64,000 nt of DNA from Candidatus Neomicrothrix sp. UBA2517 (GTDB lineage Bacteria > Actinomycetota > Acidimicrobiia > Acidimicrobiales > UBA8592). Below the pieces are notes generated by a model. That model was not told the origin of the DNA, ran no database searches, and saw nothing but the letters and a program-made list of their open reading frames with translations. Shown piece by piece: positions 17,370 to 25,441 of the stretch (position 1 is its first letter; every line of letters begins with the position of its first letter). The position numbers were made by a program, and so were the translations under genes. The stretch spans positions 83,539 through 147,538 of the forward strand of contig DDNP01000002.1 of assembly GCA_002341185.1 (NCBI GenBank), written 5' to 3'.

Positions 17370-18290
17370 ATGAGATACAAGAATATTGCTACTAAAAAAG
17401 GCGCTTTGACTCGAAGGCTGTTTCTATTAGGAGCTAGCACTACTGCTATTACAGTTGCTTGCTCACCCCAAAATTTGAATCCTGAGAATAGTTCAATTAG
17501 CAATCTTAGATATCTAAAGAGCGGTTTCGCTGATGGGCTTGTCAGCCCTACGACACTTAGCGTAAGGTCACCTCAACGAGCTCCATTCTTACTATACGGG
17601 TCTGACGGAATCCCAATCGTAAATAATGTGCCAAAGACAATTGCAGCTAGTCTGCAATTTCCATCGGGTAAATCTGAAGCACTTGATTTAGAGAGGTTTA
17701 GTGAGGCAATCCCTACTCCGTATTTTCTTCTGCGTTTTGAAACAAATGAGGTGGGAATTCATAAGTTGTCTTATCTACTTGATGAAAATCGTCAGTCACT
17801 TTCTTTTTTTGTTGATGAACAAGAAAATATTGATCTAGTTCAAATAGGAGATAAATTACGTGAAACAGAGATGCCTACTTTTGATGACCCGCTAAATTTC
17901 TCAATGATTTGTACTCGATTTGATCCATGTCCGTATCACGCTGTCACCGTCAGAGAAGCCTTGTCGAATTCTTTACCGACTGTTCTACTGATTTCTACAC
18001 CTGGGTTTTGTCAAACAAGTATTTGTGGCCCCTCGCTGGAAATACTGATCGAACTTCTTGAAGACAATACAGAAGGTCTGAACGTAATACATGCGGAAGT
18101 GTATGTTAACCCTGAAGACATATCTAAAACTAATAACATAACAGATCTCCTATCTCCAGTGGTTAAGGACTATGGAATGACTTTTGAACCAAGCCTCATA
18201 ACCGCTAACGGCGAAAATGTAGTGACCGCGCGCCTAGATTACACATTTGACAAAATTGAGATGGAGACTGCTTTATCTACGATTAACTAA
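17370..18290 (+). CDS. Exported thioredoxin-like lipoprotein (Tat signal)
   Basis: A 306-residue protein with a twin-arginine type N-terminus, LTRRLFLLGASTTAITVAC (about 13-31), whose cysteine at about 31 could be a lipid-attachment site. The C-terminal half (from about 165) resembles a thioredoxin fold: strand TVLLISTPGFCQTSICGPSL has two cysteines separated by four residues instead of the usual CxxC. The central part may be a beta-sandwich. It probably acts outside the membrane in redox or metal handling, but no substrate can be named. It converges on the A-type Fe-S carrier gene with an 8-base overlap at the stop codons. Confidence 0.75.
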   Translation: MRYKNIATKKGALTRRLFLLGASTTAITVACSPQNLNPENSSISNLRYLKSGFADGLVSPTTLSVRSPQRAPFLLYGSDGIPIVNNVPKTIAASLQFPSGKSEALDLERFSEAIPTPYFLLRFETNEVGIHKLSYLLDENRQSLSFFVDEQENIDLVQIGDKLRETEMPTFDDPLNFSMICTRFDPCPYHAVTVREALSNSLPTVLLISTPGFCQTSICGPSLEILIELLEDNTEGLNVIHAEVYVNPEDISKTNNITDLLSPVVKDYGMTFEPSLITANGENVVTARLDYTFDKIEMETALSTIN

Positions 18291-18603
18291 AGCTTTGTCC
18301 GCATCCGCAGGTCTTTTGAGCATTTGGATTGTCAATGCTGAAGCCTGACTGGTCTAAACCATCTTTGTAATCGAGCGTGGCTCCCTGCAGAAGCATAGAA
18401 CTTGAAGGATCTACAACCACTCGGATAGCCCCAAAATTAAGTGTTTCATCGTCATCAGCTATATCCGAATCAAAATACATTTCATAGCTAAATCCTGAAC
18501 AGCCACCGGGCCTAACAGCCACCCTAAGCGCGAGATCTTCTTCGCCTTCTCCTTTAATTAACTCATCTACTTTTGTGGTTGCGGTCTCTGTAAGTGTGAT
18601 CAC
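18283..18603 (-). CDS. A-type Fe-S cluster carrier (IscA/ErpA/HesB family)
   Basis: Carries and delivers iron-sulfur clusters to target enzymes. The three conserved cysteines are in the block RPGGCSGFSYEMYFD and in the C-terminal KTCGCGQSF. An open frame extends upstream to 18744, but that would overlap the divergent mrp gene and add 47 residues unlike the family. I prefer a GTG at 18603 (giving M-ITLTETATTKV), which has GGAG 7 bases upstream and gives a normal length of 106 residues. The Mrp gene, another Fe-S cluster factor, is divergent from it. Confidence 0.93.
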   Translation of the reverse strand: MITLTETATTKVDELIKGEGEEDLALRVAVRPGGCSGFSYEMYFDSDIADDDETLNFGAIRVVVDPSSSMLLQGATLDYKDGLDQSGFSIDNPNAQKTCGCGQSFS

Positions 18604-18693
18604 TTCTAACTCCATTAGGTTGGTTAAATTCATTTTACAAGAAAGTATGGCAGAGAGAAAAGGGTTACGTAAAAAATTTTGTATGATTTTCTT

Positions 18694-19860
18694 ATGGATG
18701 ATAATAATTCTGATCTTGGAATCAAAGAAAAGGTCATGAATCAACTACGAGGTGTTATTGATCCAGAACTTGGTTCAGACATTGTTGACTTAGGCATGGT
18801 TAAAGAAGTTGACTTCAGAGATAGCGGTGAATTACAGATAACAATTGCTTTAACCACCGCTGGGTGCCCATTAAAGGCGCAAATTCAAAAAGATATCCGA
18901 GGAAGAATGAAAAGTATCTCGGAAGTTAAACATGTCAAAGTTAATTGGACTGAGTTATCAGATGAAGAACGTGCACAAACGATGGACCGAGCTCGATTTA
19001 ATTTATCGAAGGAGGATGTAGTCACTCAAATTCCACCAACGACGAAATCGATCATGATTGCTTCTGGAAAAGGTGGAGTAGGGAAATCATCAGTAACTGC
19101 AAATATCGCTACCGGACTAGCGGCGAGGGGCCTGACAGTGGGTGTTCTTGATGCTGATATTTGGGGATTCTCAATTCCTCAAATGCTAGGCGTTGAAGGA
19201 CGGTTAGCTGGAAACGAAGAAACTAAGAGGATTGTTCCACTAGTTAAAAACATAGGATCAGGCACATTGAAGATTATTTCAATGGGGTTCTTAGTTGATG
19301 AAAATAAATCATCTCTCAATTGGCGTGGCTTAATTCTAAATCGTGCTGTACGACATTTTCTTGAAGACGTTGAATGGGGTGAAATGGATTACCTCATAAT
19401 TGACATGCCTCCAGGAACAGGCGACGTTCAAATGGGGTTGGCAAAGATGCTTCCGAGGTCAGACATGATCGTTGTGACTACACCATCAAAAACTGTGCAA
19501 ACTGTAGCGACACGAGTTGCTAGCATGGCACAAAGTTACTACTTGAGGATTGCGGGAGTAGTCGAAAATATGTCAGCGTTTATAAATGAGGATGGAAAAG
19601 AATATAACATATTTGGTAGCGGCGGCGGAGAAGAGTTGGCTCAAGAACTTGGAGTGCCTTTATTAGGTTCTATTCCCATTGACCCATTCGTTAGCAATGG
19701 GTCCGATACTGGGGTTCCAGTTATTCTTGGCGATGGCCATGCTGCTAGAGCCCTGAATTCAATAGTCGATGAAGTGATTTCAGCAGTGCCAAGAATTAAT
19801 CCCCTGGACTGCACGGCTCATGGATCCTTAGAAACATCTGTATCTATCACAAATAGTTAA
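18694..19860 (+). CDS. mrp: Mrp/ApbC-type P-loop ATPase for Fe-S cluster assembly
   Basis: Scaffold/carrier ATPase of Fe-S assembly. The N-terminal MIP18/DUF59 domain includes VIDPELGSDIVDLGMV and AGCPLKAQI. The P-loop domain has the deviant Walker A SGKGGVGKSS, then DADIWGFSIP and the D-x-x-P-P-G-T-G motif in IIDMPPGTGDVQ. The usual CxxC near VVENMS is replaced by AFINEDGKEYNIFG, as in other actinobacterial Mrp proteins, so cluster binding must rely on other residues. The longest frame starts at TTG 18679; ATG at 18694 is more likely. It is divergent from the A-type carrier gene. Confidence 0.94.
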   Translation: MDDNNSDLGIKEKVMNQLRGVIDPELGSDIVDLGMVKEVDFRDSGELQITIALTTAGCPLKAQIQKDIRGRMKSISEVKHVKVNWTELSDEERAQTMDRARFNLSKEDVVTQIPPTTKSIMIASGKGGVGKSSVTANIATGLAARGLTVGVLDADIWGFSIPQMLGVEGRLAGNEETKRIVPLVKNIGSGTLKIISMGFLVDENKSSLNWRGLILNRAVRHFLEDVEWGEMDYLIIDMPPGTGDVQMGLAKMLPRSDMIVVTTPSKTVQTVATRVASMAQSYYLRIAGVVENMSAFINEDGKEYNIFGSGGGEELAQELGVPLLGSIPIDPFVSNGSDTGVPVILGDGHAARALNSIVDEVISAVPRINPLDCTAHGSLETSVSITNS

Positions 19861-20657
19861 CGAATTGCCCATCCTGCTTTTAGGAGTTTAACTGATTTCT
19901 CGTCCGCCAGTTTAGCCAAATGAACTTCAAAGGTTTCGGCTAAGCTTTCAATTTCTTCCGGCTCTGAACCCTTTGAAACACTAGCAATTGCGATTTCTGC
20001 TGTGGTTTTAGCACCTTTTTTTAGGGCTCTCATGATAGCTTGATCGGTCTTATCAAACGACTGGATCACTGTAGAAATAGCATTCTTGGGATCTTCAATT
20101 ACGTGTCCAAATGCTGGAGCGAATCTCTTTAGACGCATCCTTTGTATCTTCTGGAAACTCTGATGGTAGGCAATAAGATCAGAGGACCCAGAAATAAGAG
20201 GAATTGATTCATCATCCAAAAGCAACTTTCCACAAATCAATGTTTTCTCTTCCTCTAATAAGAAAGACTTATGACCAGCTACTGGACCATCCATATCATG
20301 AATAGTAATTCTGAACTCGGTTCCCAAAATTGTGTCTCCGTCTTTGGGAGTTAATCTTTCTGCTCCTGTGCGTTCGATAAGTTCATCTATTGCTCCGGCA
20401 TGCTCAGGGTTCGAGCAAGTACTTGTAACCCAGCGGATTCGATCTCCACCACAGCCAATGACCGAATCGAGGTGCACACTGTTTTCTGGACCCGGATCAA
20501 TGACTACAATTTCATCAATGCCTATTAGATAAGTGTTAGTTCCGTAAGATGTGTGGGGGCTTGGATTTAAGGCAAGAATCCTTCTTACAAGAGGACTTAA
20601 CGCGCGAGCAACACCGGGCACTATTGGCTCTGGTCCTTCTTCCTTCTCTAGTTCCAT
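19857..20657 (-). CDS. Metallo-beta-lactamase-fold protein lacking its metal ligands
   Basis: A 266-residue relative of the LACTB2 / hydroxyacylglutathione-hydrolase-like branch: NPSPHTSYGTNTYLIG (about 31-46), VVIDPGPENSVHLDSV and a C-terminal winged-helix-like tail are all in place. The metal site is not. The HxHxDH motif reads TSTCSNPEH; the GHTPGH segment reads GPVAGH; the bridging Asp in TGD reads CGK; and the last His of PGHG is replaced in APAFGHV. With at least four of the usual ligands gone, hydrolase activity is unlikely; a binding or regulatory role is possible. It converges with mrp, overlapping by 4 bases. Confidence 0.85.
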   Translation of the reverse strand: MELEKEEGPEPIVPGVARALSPLVRRILALNPSPHTSYGTNTYLIGIDEIVVIDPGPENSVHLDSVIGCGGDRIRWVTSTCSNPEHAGAIDELIERTGAERLTPKDGDTILGTEFRITIHDMDGPVAGHKSFLLEEEKTLICGKLLLDDESIPLISGSSDLIAYHQSFQKIQRMRLKRFAPAFGHVIEDPKNAISTVIQSFDKTDQAIMRALKKGAKTTAEIAIASVSKGSEPEEIESLAETFEVHLAKLADEKSVKLLKAGWAIR

Positions 20658-20682
20658 AAGTTATAAACCTTTGTGACCTTTC

Positions 20683-21192
20683 TTAGTCATCCTCTAATTC
20701 CGGTGGGAAATTCTCACTGTCATGTTCTGCGTTTAGATCTACAATTCTACCTTGATCATTCCGATAGAAGAAGAAAGAATTCCGAGAATTATTATTTTTG
20801 CTTTCGTTGTTTTGTGAATCTTCAAAGATTGAAGATTTGTACCTAAATCTACTCAAGACAAGACTTCGAAAAATAGGTCTGCTTAATGGAAATAAAAGCA
20901 ATAGACCGAAGGCATCAGTTAAAAAACCCGGAGTTAGCATCAATGCCCCCGCAAATAGAACTAGACCCCCATCAACCAACTCTTTATTGGGTATTTGCCC
21001 TCTAATTAATTGGGATTTTATTTTTCGAATTATCCCGAGTCCTTGTGCTCGAACTAACCAGGCGCCAATAAAACTAACAAGAACCAATAGCAGGATCGAA
21101 TTGAAAACCCCTGTATTCTGAGCGACTTTAACGATCACATACAATTCTGCGATTGGGATAATTATGAAAAGAATGACCAAAATAAACATCAA
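20683..21192 (-). CDS. fxsA: FxsA-family membrane protein
   Basis: A 169-residue membrane protein of the FxsA family, named for suppression of F exclusion of phage T7 in E. coli; its normal role is unclear. Signature segments are IIPIAELYVIVKVAQNTG at the N-terminus, GAWLVRAQGLG in the middle and ALMLTPGFLTDAFGLLLLFP near 82-101. The hydrophilic tail of about 50 residues is rich in Asn, Ser and Glu. It lies 25 bases upstream of the metallo-beta-lactamase-fold gene in the same direction and divergent from selA. Confidence 0.9.
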   Translation of the reverse strand: MMFILVILFIIIPIAELYVIVKVAQNTGVFNSILLLVLVSFIGAWLVRAQGLGIIRKIKSQLIRGQIPNKELVDGGLVLFAGALMLTPGFLTDAFGLLLLFPLSRPIFRSLVLSRFRYKSSIFEDSQNNESKNNNSRNSFFFYRNDQGRIVDLNAEHDSENFPPELEDD

Positions 21193-21306
21193 TTTCAGTC
21201 TACGTCTGATTTATTAACGTTTGACCAAACCTACTGAATCGGAACTTTTTTAGATTTGGTAATTTCTTTTATGAAAAAATGCATTGAATCGTCCTAGAGT
21301 CAATAC

Positions 21307-22566
21307 ATGGATACTTATCCTCCATCTGTGAATGAATTAGTAGAAGCCTATTCCGAGTCTGGAATACCTAGACCTCTTCTTGTGGATGAAGTTAGAAAAG
21401 CTATCGATGAAAGACAATGGGATAAGTTAGATGAACGTATTGAAGTTCTTAAGAGATTATCGCTACAGGAAGTAGTCAATGGGACAGGCGTAATTTTACA
21501 CACAAATCTTGGTCGGGCGTCTTGGCCATCAACTTTTTCAGGAGCCCCAATAAATCTTGAATTTGACTTAAACTCTGGATCTCGAGGATCACGACAAAAC
21601 TACATAGGTCGCTTATTTGCAAACCTATGCGGGACAGAGTCAGCGATGGTAGTTAATAACTGTTCATCAGCTGTTCTTTTAATCCTTTCTGCTCTTGCCC
21701 ATGAACGCGGCGTAGCAATTTCAAGAGGAGAAATGGTGGAAATAGGCGGAGGTTTTCGAGTCCCAGACGTTCTTGAACTATCTGGAGCGTACCTAGTAGA
21801 AGTTGGAACAACGAATAAAACGCGACGAGAAGATTACGAACGTGCAATAAATGCTAACCGAGATGTCTCTATGATTATGAAGATCCATCAATCCAATTAC
21901 AAGATAGTTGGTTTCACCGAATCTACAGAAATGCAGGAACTTTCTGGAATCGGAGTGCCGTTAGTAGCTGATATTGGTTCCGGATTGTTAGACGAAAATT
22001 GTTTCTGGTTAGAAAATGGACCACCCAACTGGCTAATAGGTGAACCAGGTGCACGACAAACTCTTTTACAGGGCGCTGATATTGTAACTTTTTCTGCTGA
22101 CAAATTATTAGGTGGTCCACAAGCAGGCATTATCGCAGGAAAAAAAGACCTTATCAATAAATGCCTTAATCATCCTTTTGCACGAGCGGTCAGGCCTGGT
22201 GGATTAGTCCTTTCGTCTCTTCAAGATTTGGCATACAAGTATCTAAATCGTAATTGGGAAGAAATTCCATTTTGGAAGATGGCCGTTACGACTGTAGATG
22301 AACTTCAGGAACGGGCAGAAAACCTCAAAATCGGAACTCCTGTGCCTCTATATTCTGTTCCTGGTGGAGGAACCCTTCCTGATGTTGAGATCCCTTCATT
22401 TGGTATTAAAATTAATGACGATATTTCATCACAACTTCGCGATATGGTCGATGATAATCTACCGATCATTGCACGAGTCGAAGACGGTAATACGCTGCTC
22501 GATTTAAGAACTATTAACCCTGCATTAGATGAATACGTGAAATCATCGCTAAAGCAAATTCTCTAG
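21307..22566 (+). CDS. selA: L-seryl-tRNA(Sec) selenium transferase
   Basis: PLP enzyme that turns seryl-tRNA(Sec) into selenocysteinyl-tRNA(Sec) using selenophosphate. At 419 residues it is a little shorter than the E. coli enzyme (about 460). Recognisable blocks are VVNGTGVILHTNLGRA (57-72), AMVVNNCSSAVLLIL, GGGFRVPDVLELSG and VEVGTTNKT, with the PLP lysine Lys266 in TFSADKLLGGPQAGII. selB starts 4 bases after its stop codon, so they are co-transcribed. Together with selC this shows the organism decodes UGA as selenocysteine; selD is not in the window. Confidence 0.97.
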   Translation: MDTYPPSVNELVEAYSESGIPRPLLVDEVRKAIDERQWDKLDERIEVLKRLSLQEVVNGTGVILHTNLGRASWPSTFSGAPINLEFDLNSGSRGSRQNYIGRLFANLCGTESAMVVNNCSSAVLLILSALAHERGVAISRGEMVEIGGGFRVPDVLELSGAYLVEVGTTNKTRREDYERAINANRDVSMIMKIHQSNYKIVGFTESTEMQELSGIGVPLVADIGSGLLDENCFWLENGPPNWLIGEPGARQTLLQGADIVTFSADKLLGGPQAGIIAGKKDLINKCLNHPFARAVRPGGLVLSSLQDLAYKYLNRNWEEIPFWKMAVTTVDELQERAENLKIGTPVPLYSVPGGGTLPDVEIPSFGIKINDDISSQLRDMVDDNLPIIARVEDGNTLLDLRTINPALDEYVKSSLKQIL

Positions 22567-22570
22567 ATCT

Positions 22571-24295
22571 GTGAAGAATCACGTTATCTGTACGGCTGGT
22601 CACGTCGATCATGGAAAATCATCGTTAGTGAATGCCTTGACCGGAGTCGACCCGGACCGATGGGAAGAGGAAAAGCGAAGAGGACTGACTATTGATTTAG
22701 GTTTCGCGAAAAGTACATTGCATGATTTCTGTAATGTCTCATTCATTGATGTTCCAGGACATGAACGCTTTTTGAAAAATATGCTTGCAGGCGTCGGTGC
22801 AGTTAACGGATGCCTTTTCGTCGTTGCATGTACTGAAGGTTGGAAACCCCAATCTGAAGAGCATCTTCGAATTCTCGACTTATTAGGTGTGAAGCAGGGA
22901 ATTATTGCTCTTACAAAGATCAATTTGGCGGATGAAGATTTACGTGAAATTGCCGCAATTGAAATCATTGATCATCTTGAAGGAACCTTTCTTGAAGGTG
23001 CTCCCATTATCCCAATCGACAGTATCACTGGAGAAGGAATAGAATCTCTCACTCTGGAATTAGGAAATATGTTAAGCGATACCCCTGTTAGGAAAGATGA
23101 TAATAGGGCTCGTGTTTGGATTGATAGAGTATTCACAATAAAAGGTGCCGGAACAGTCGTAACAGGAACGCTTACAGGAGGTTCACTTAAAGTTGAAGAT
23201 GAGATTGTTATCAACCCCCAAAATATTTTGACAAAGATACGTTCCCTCCAGTCTCATGATGAGCATGTATCAAGTATTGAACCAGGGTCTCGTGTTGCTA
23301 TTAATCTCTCTAATATTGATCATCGAACCATAAAAAGAGGAGACGTTATCACCAGACCTAAGCAATGGTTTCTTACATCAACATTTGATGCTGAGCTGAA
23401 TGTTCTTCCAAATATCCAACATGAAATTTCGAGACGTGGAGCTTATTTAGCCTATCTCGGAACAAATGAAGAATCCGTAAAAGTGCGAGTTCTTGGAGAA
23501 AATTCTATTCCTGCGGGAGGTACGGGTCTTATCCGTGTGTATATGAATGAAAAATTCCCGCTCATGTTAGGTGATCGCCTTATCCTAAGAGAAAGTGGGA
23601 GAAATGAAACTATAGGTGGGGTAACCGTATTAGATCCTGAACCCATTTTACGAGCAGTCGATGCAAAGCCTGATCGTTCATTGGACCGAATAATTAAAGA
23701 ACATGGATGGATAACGCCCTCTCATTTAGAGGCGTTAACGGGAGTAAAAAAAGACGTCGATGTACCCGGTTGGATTGTTGACCCAGACTCTCTGAAGAAA
23801 GTAGTTGCTGAATTATCGCGCAGACTAATAAACGCAGGAAACCTTGGTATTGACAAGACATCACTAACACAATTTGAGCGTGCGGCAGCAGGTCTACTCA
23901 ATGAAGCAGTAACGGAAGGAAATTACCTTCGATTGAAAGGGACAGGTAATTTCTCAGATCATCCCTATTTAGACCAATTGAGAGCAAACCTTTTTAAACC
24001 ACCATTGCCTGATGCAATAGGCCCAAGAGAGTTACGTGAATTGGTGCGTCGAGAACTAATTATTGAAGAAAATGGGATATTTTTTTCAAATGATGCAGTT
24101 GGAAAGGCAGCTGAAATAATCAGTAATTTATTGCAAGACAATCCTGAGGGTGTGACTGTGGGAGAAATACGGATTGCTTTAGATAGTACTCGGAAATTTG
24201 TTATTCCTCTTCTAAGTCATCTTGATCAGATAGGTGCGACTGTTAGAAGAAACGATGTTCGTCTAGCAGGAAAAAGATTAAAAGAAATCATATGA
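22571..24295 (+). CDS. selB: Selenocysteine-specific elongation factor SelB
   Basis: GTPase that brings selenocysteinyl-tRNA to a UGA marked by a SECIS hairpin. G1 is GHVDHGKSS (10-18), the switch region has GLTIDLGFA, G3 is DVPGHE (60-65), and G4 is TKIN. Beta-barrel domains follow (VFTIKGAGTVVTGTL), and the C-terminal 200 residues contain winged-helix repeats that bind mRNA (GPRELRELVRRELI and EIRIALDSTRKFVIPLL). At 574 residues it is slightly short but complete. The start is GTG. It follows selA directly. Confidence 0.97.
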   Translation: MKNHVICTAGHVDHGKSSLVNALTGVDPDRWEEEKRRGLTIDLGFAKSTLHDFCNVSFIDVPGHERFLKNMLAGVGAVNGCLFVVACTEGWKPQSEEHLRILDLLGVKQGIIALTKINLADEDLREIAAIEIIDHLEGTFLEGAPIIPIDSITGEGIESLTLELGNMLSDTPVRKDDNRARVWIDRVFTIKGAGTVVTGTLTGGSLKVEDEIVINPQNILTKIRSLQSHDEHVSSIEPGSRVAINLSNIDHRTIKRGDVITRPKQWFLTSTFDAELNVLPNIQHEISRRGAYLAYLGTNEESVKVRVLGENSIPAGGTGLIRVYMNEKFPLMLGDRLILRESGRNETIGGVTVLDPEPILRAVDAKPDRSLDRIIKEHGWITPSHLEALTGVKKDVDVPGWIVDPDSLKKVVAELSRRLINAGNLGIDKTSLTQFERAAAGLLNEAVTEGNYLRLKGTGNFSDHPYLDQLRANLFKPPLPDAIGPRELRELVRRELIIEENGIFFSNDAVGKAAEIISNLLQDNPEGVTVGEIRIALDSTRKFVIPLLSHLDQIGATVRRNDVRLAGKRLKEII

Positions 24296-24352
24296 CACTT
24301 GTTTCCCCTAAAGCTAGGTTTAGAAGAGAACTAAATAGATAATAGGAGAAAT

Positions 24353-25069
24353 ATGGCTGCTGGACCTACACCTCATCTTGAAGGGACCTTAGGAGATTAT
24401 GCACCGACAGTCCTCTTGCCCGGAGATCCCAAAAGGGCCAGATTTATTGCTGAGAATTATCTACAAAATGTAAAGCTAGTTAATTCTGTTAGAGGAGCTG
24501 AGGGATTTACGGGAGAGTTTGATGGTACTCCTGTTTCAGTTCAGTCAGTTGGCATGGGGATTCCTTCTGCACTTATTTATTACACGGAGTTGATTAGATT
24601 CTTCGGTGTTAAAAAGCTAATTCGTGTAGGGAGTTGTGGAGGGTTGAGTGAGTCTGTTCGACTAGGAGACCTTATTTGTGCTTCTGCTGCTGGGACTGAT
24701 TCTGCAGCAGTCCAGAAGTTAAACGGCGAACTTACTCTGCCTTCACTAGCTGACTGGGATTTACTATTCTCGGCAGTGAATGTCGCTAAGAGTGCTGGGA
24801 TACATATGTCCGTTGGTCCAGTTTTTACTAGTGACCTATTTTACGGACCCGACCCTGAACTGTTTCCTAAATTAACTAGTCGCGGAATTCTAGGGGTTGA
24901 GATGGAAATAGCAGGACTATACACTATCGCGCAGGTAGAAAATGTGAAGGCATTAGCTCTCGTCACTGTCAGCGATGACATAATCCGACAAGAGATCATG
25001 AGTTCCGTAGATAGAGAGTCTACGTTTGATGAAATGATTAAAGTCGCATTAGAAATTGCTAAAAACTGA
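24353..25069 (+). CDS. deoD: Purine nucleoside phosphorylase, DeoD type
   Basis: Reversible phosphorolysis of purine nucleosides for salvage. The 238-residue protein follows E. coli DeoD almost end to end: VLLPGDPKRARFIAENYL (19-36), SVGMGIPSALIYYTEL, IRVGSCGGL, FTSDLFYGPD, GVEMEIAGLYTIA with the ribose-binding Glu, and VSDDI containing the catalytic Asp. AGGAG lies 5 bases before the ATG. The gene follows selB after 57 bases and converges on whiB. Confidence 0.94.
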   Translation: MAAGPTPHLEGTLGDYAPTVLLPGDPKRARFIAENYLQNVKLVNSVRGAEGFTGEFDGTPVSVQSVGMGIPSALIYYTELIRFFGVKKLIRVGSCGGLSESVRLGDLICASAAGTDSAAVQKLNGELTLPSLADWDLLFSAVNVAKSAGIHMSVGPVFTSDLFYGPDPELFPKLTSRGILGVEMEIAGLYTIAQVENVKALALVTVSDDIIRQEIMSSVDRESTFDEMIKVALEIAKN

Positions 25070-25083
25070 TCCCATTTTTTTGA

Positions 25084-25356
25084 CTAGTCAGTGAAATGTC
25101 GAATTGCAGGAACTAATTCTTTCCTTTCTGTTGCATTGAGCCCTCCCCATATTCCATGCTGTTCCCCTATTTGAAGTGCGTAATTTAGGCAATCATTTTG
25201 GACCACACATGTTTGACAAATCACTTTTGCCCGGCGTTCACGTTCTCTACGGTCAGATTTTCTTTCAAAGTGCGAAGGGGGAAAAAATACTTTTATTTGC
25301 GGACCGCGACAAGCAGCACGAACCTGCCATCTCTGATCATTCAGAACTACACTCAT
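25084..25356 (-). CDS. WhiB-family Fe-S transcription regulator
   Basis: Actinobacteria-specific small regulator that binds a [4Fe-4S] cluster and contacts sigma region 4. The four ligands are Cys16, Cys47, Cys50 and Cys56 (spacing C-x30-C-xx-C-x5-C), followed by the turn GIWGG at 68-72 and a basic C-terminal stretch. At 90 residues the length is typical. The exact WhiB class cannot be set from this. It lies downstream of the NfeD-like gene, with about 85 bases between them. Confidence 0.96.
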   Translation of the reverse strand: MSVVLNDQRWQVRAACRGPQIKVFFPPSHFERKSDRRERERRAKVICQTCVVQNDCLNYALQIGEQHGIWGGLNATERKELVPAIRHFTD

Positions 25357-25441
25357 GATCCCCCTTTTATGGGAACCTAGTCAGAGATTTTTACGCAAGC
25401 AAGATAAAAACAAAAATTTTCGGTCGAAATTACTCTTTTGA

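Noticed and set aside
18604..18744. Longer N-terminus of the A-type Fe-S carrier up to 18744
   Set aside because: It would overlap the divergent mrp gene, and the added residues do not fit the family; GTG at 18603 has a good ribosome site.
19857..20657. Active hydroxyacylglutathione hydrolase or beta-lactamase
   Set aside because: The metal ligands needed for catalysis are missing.
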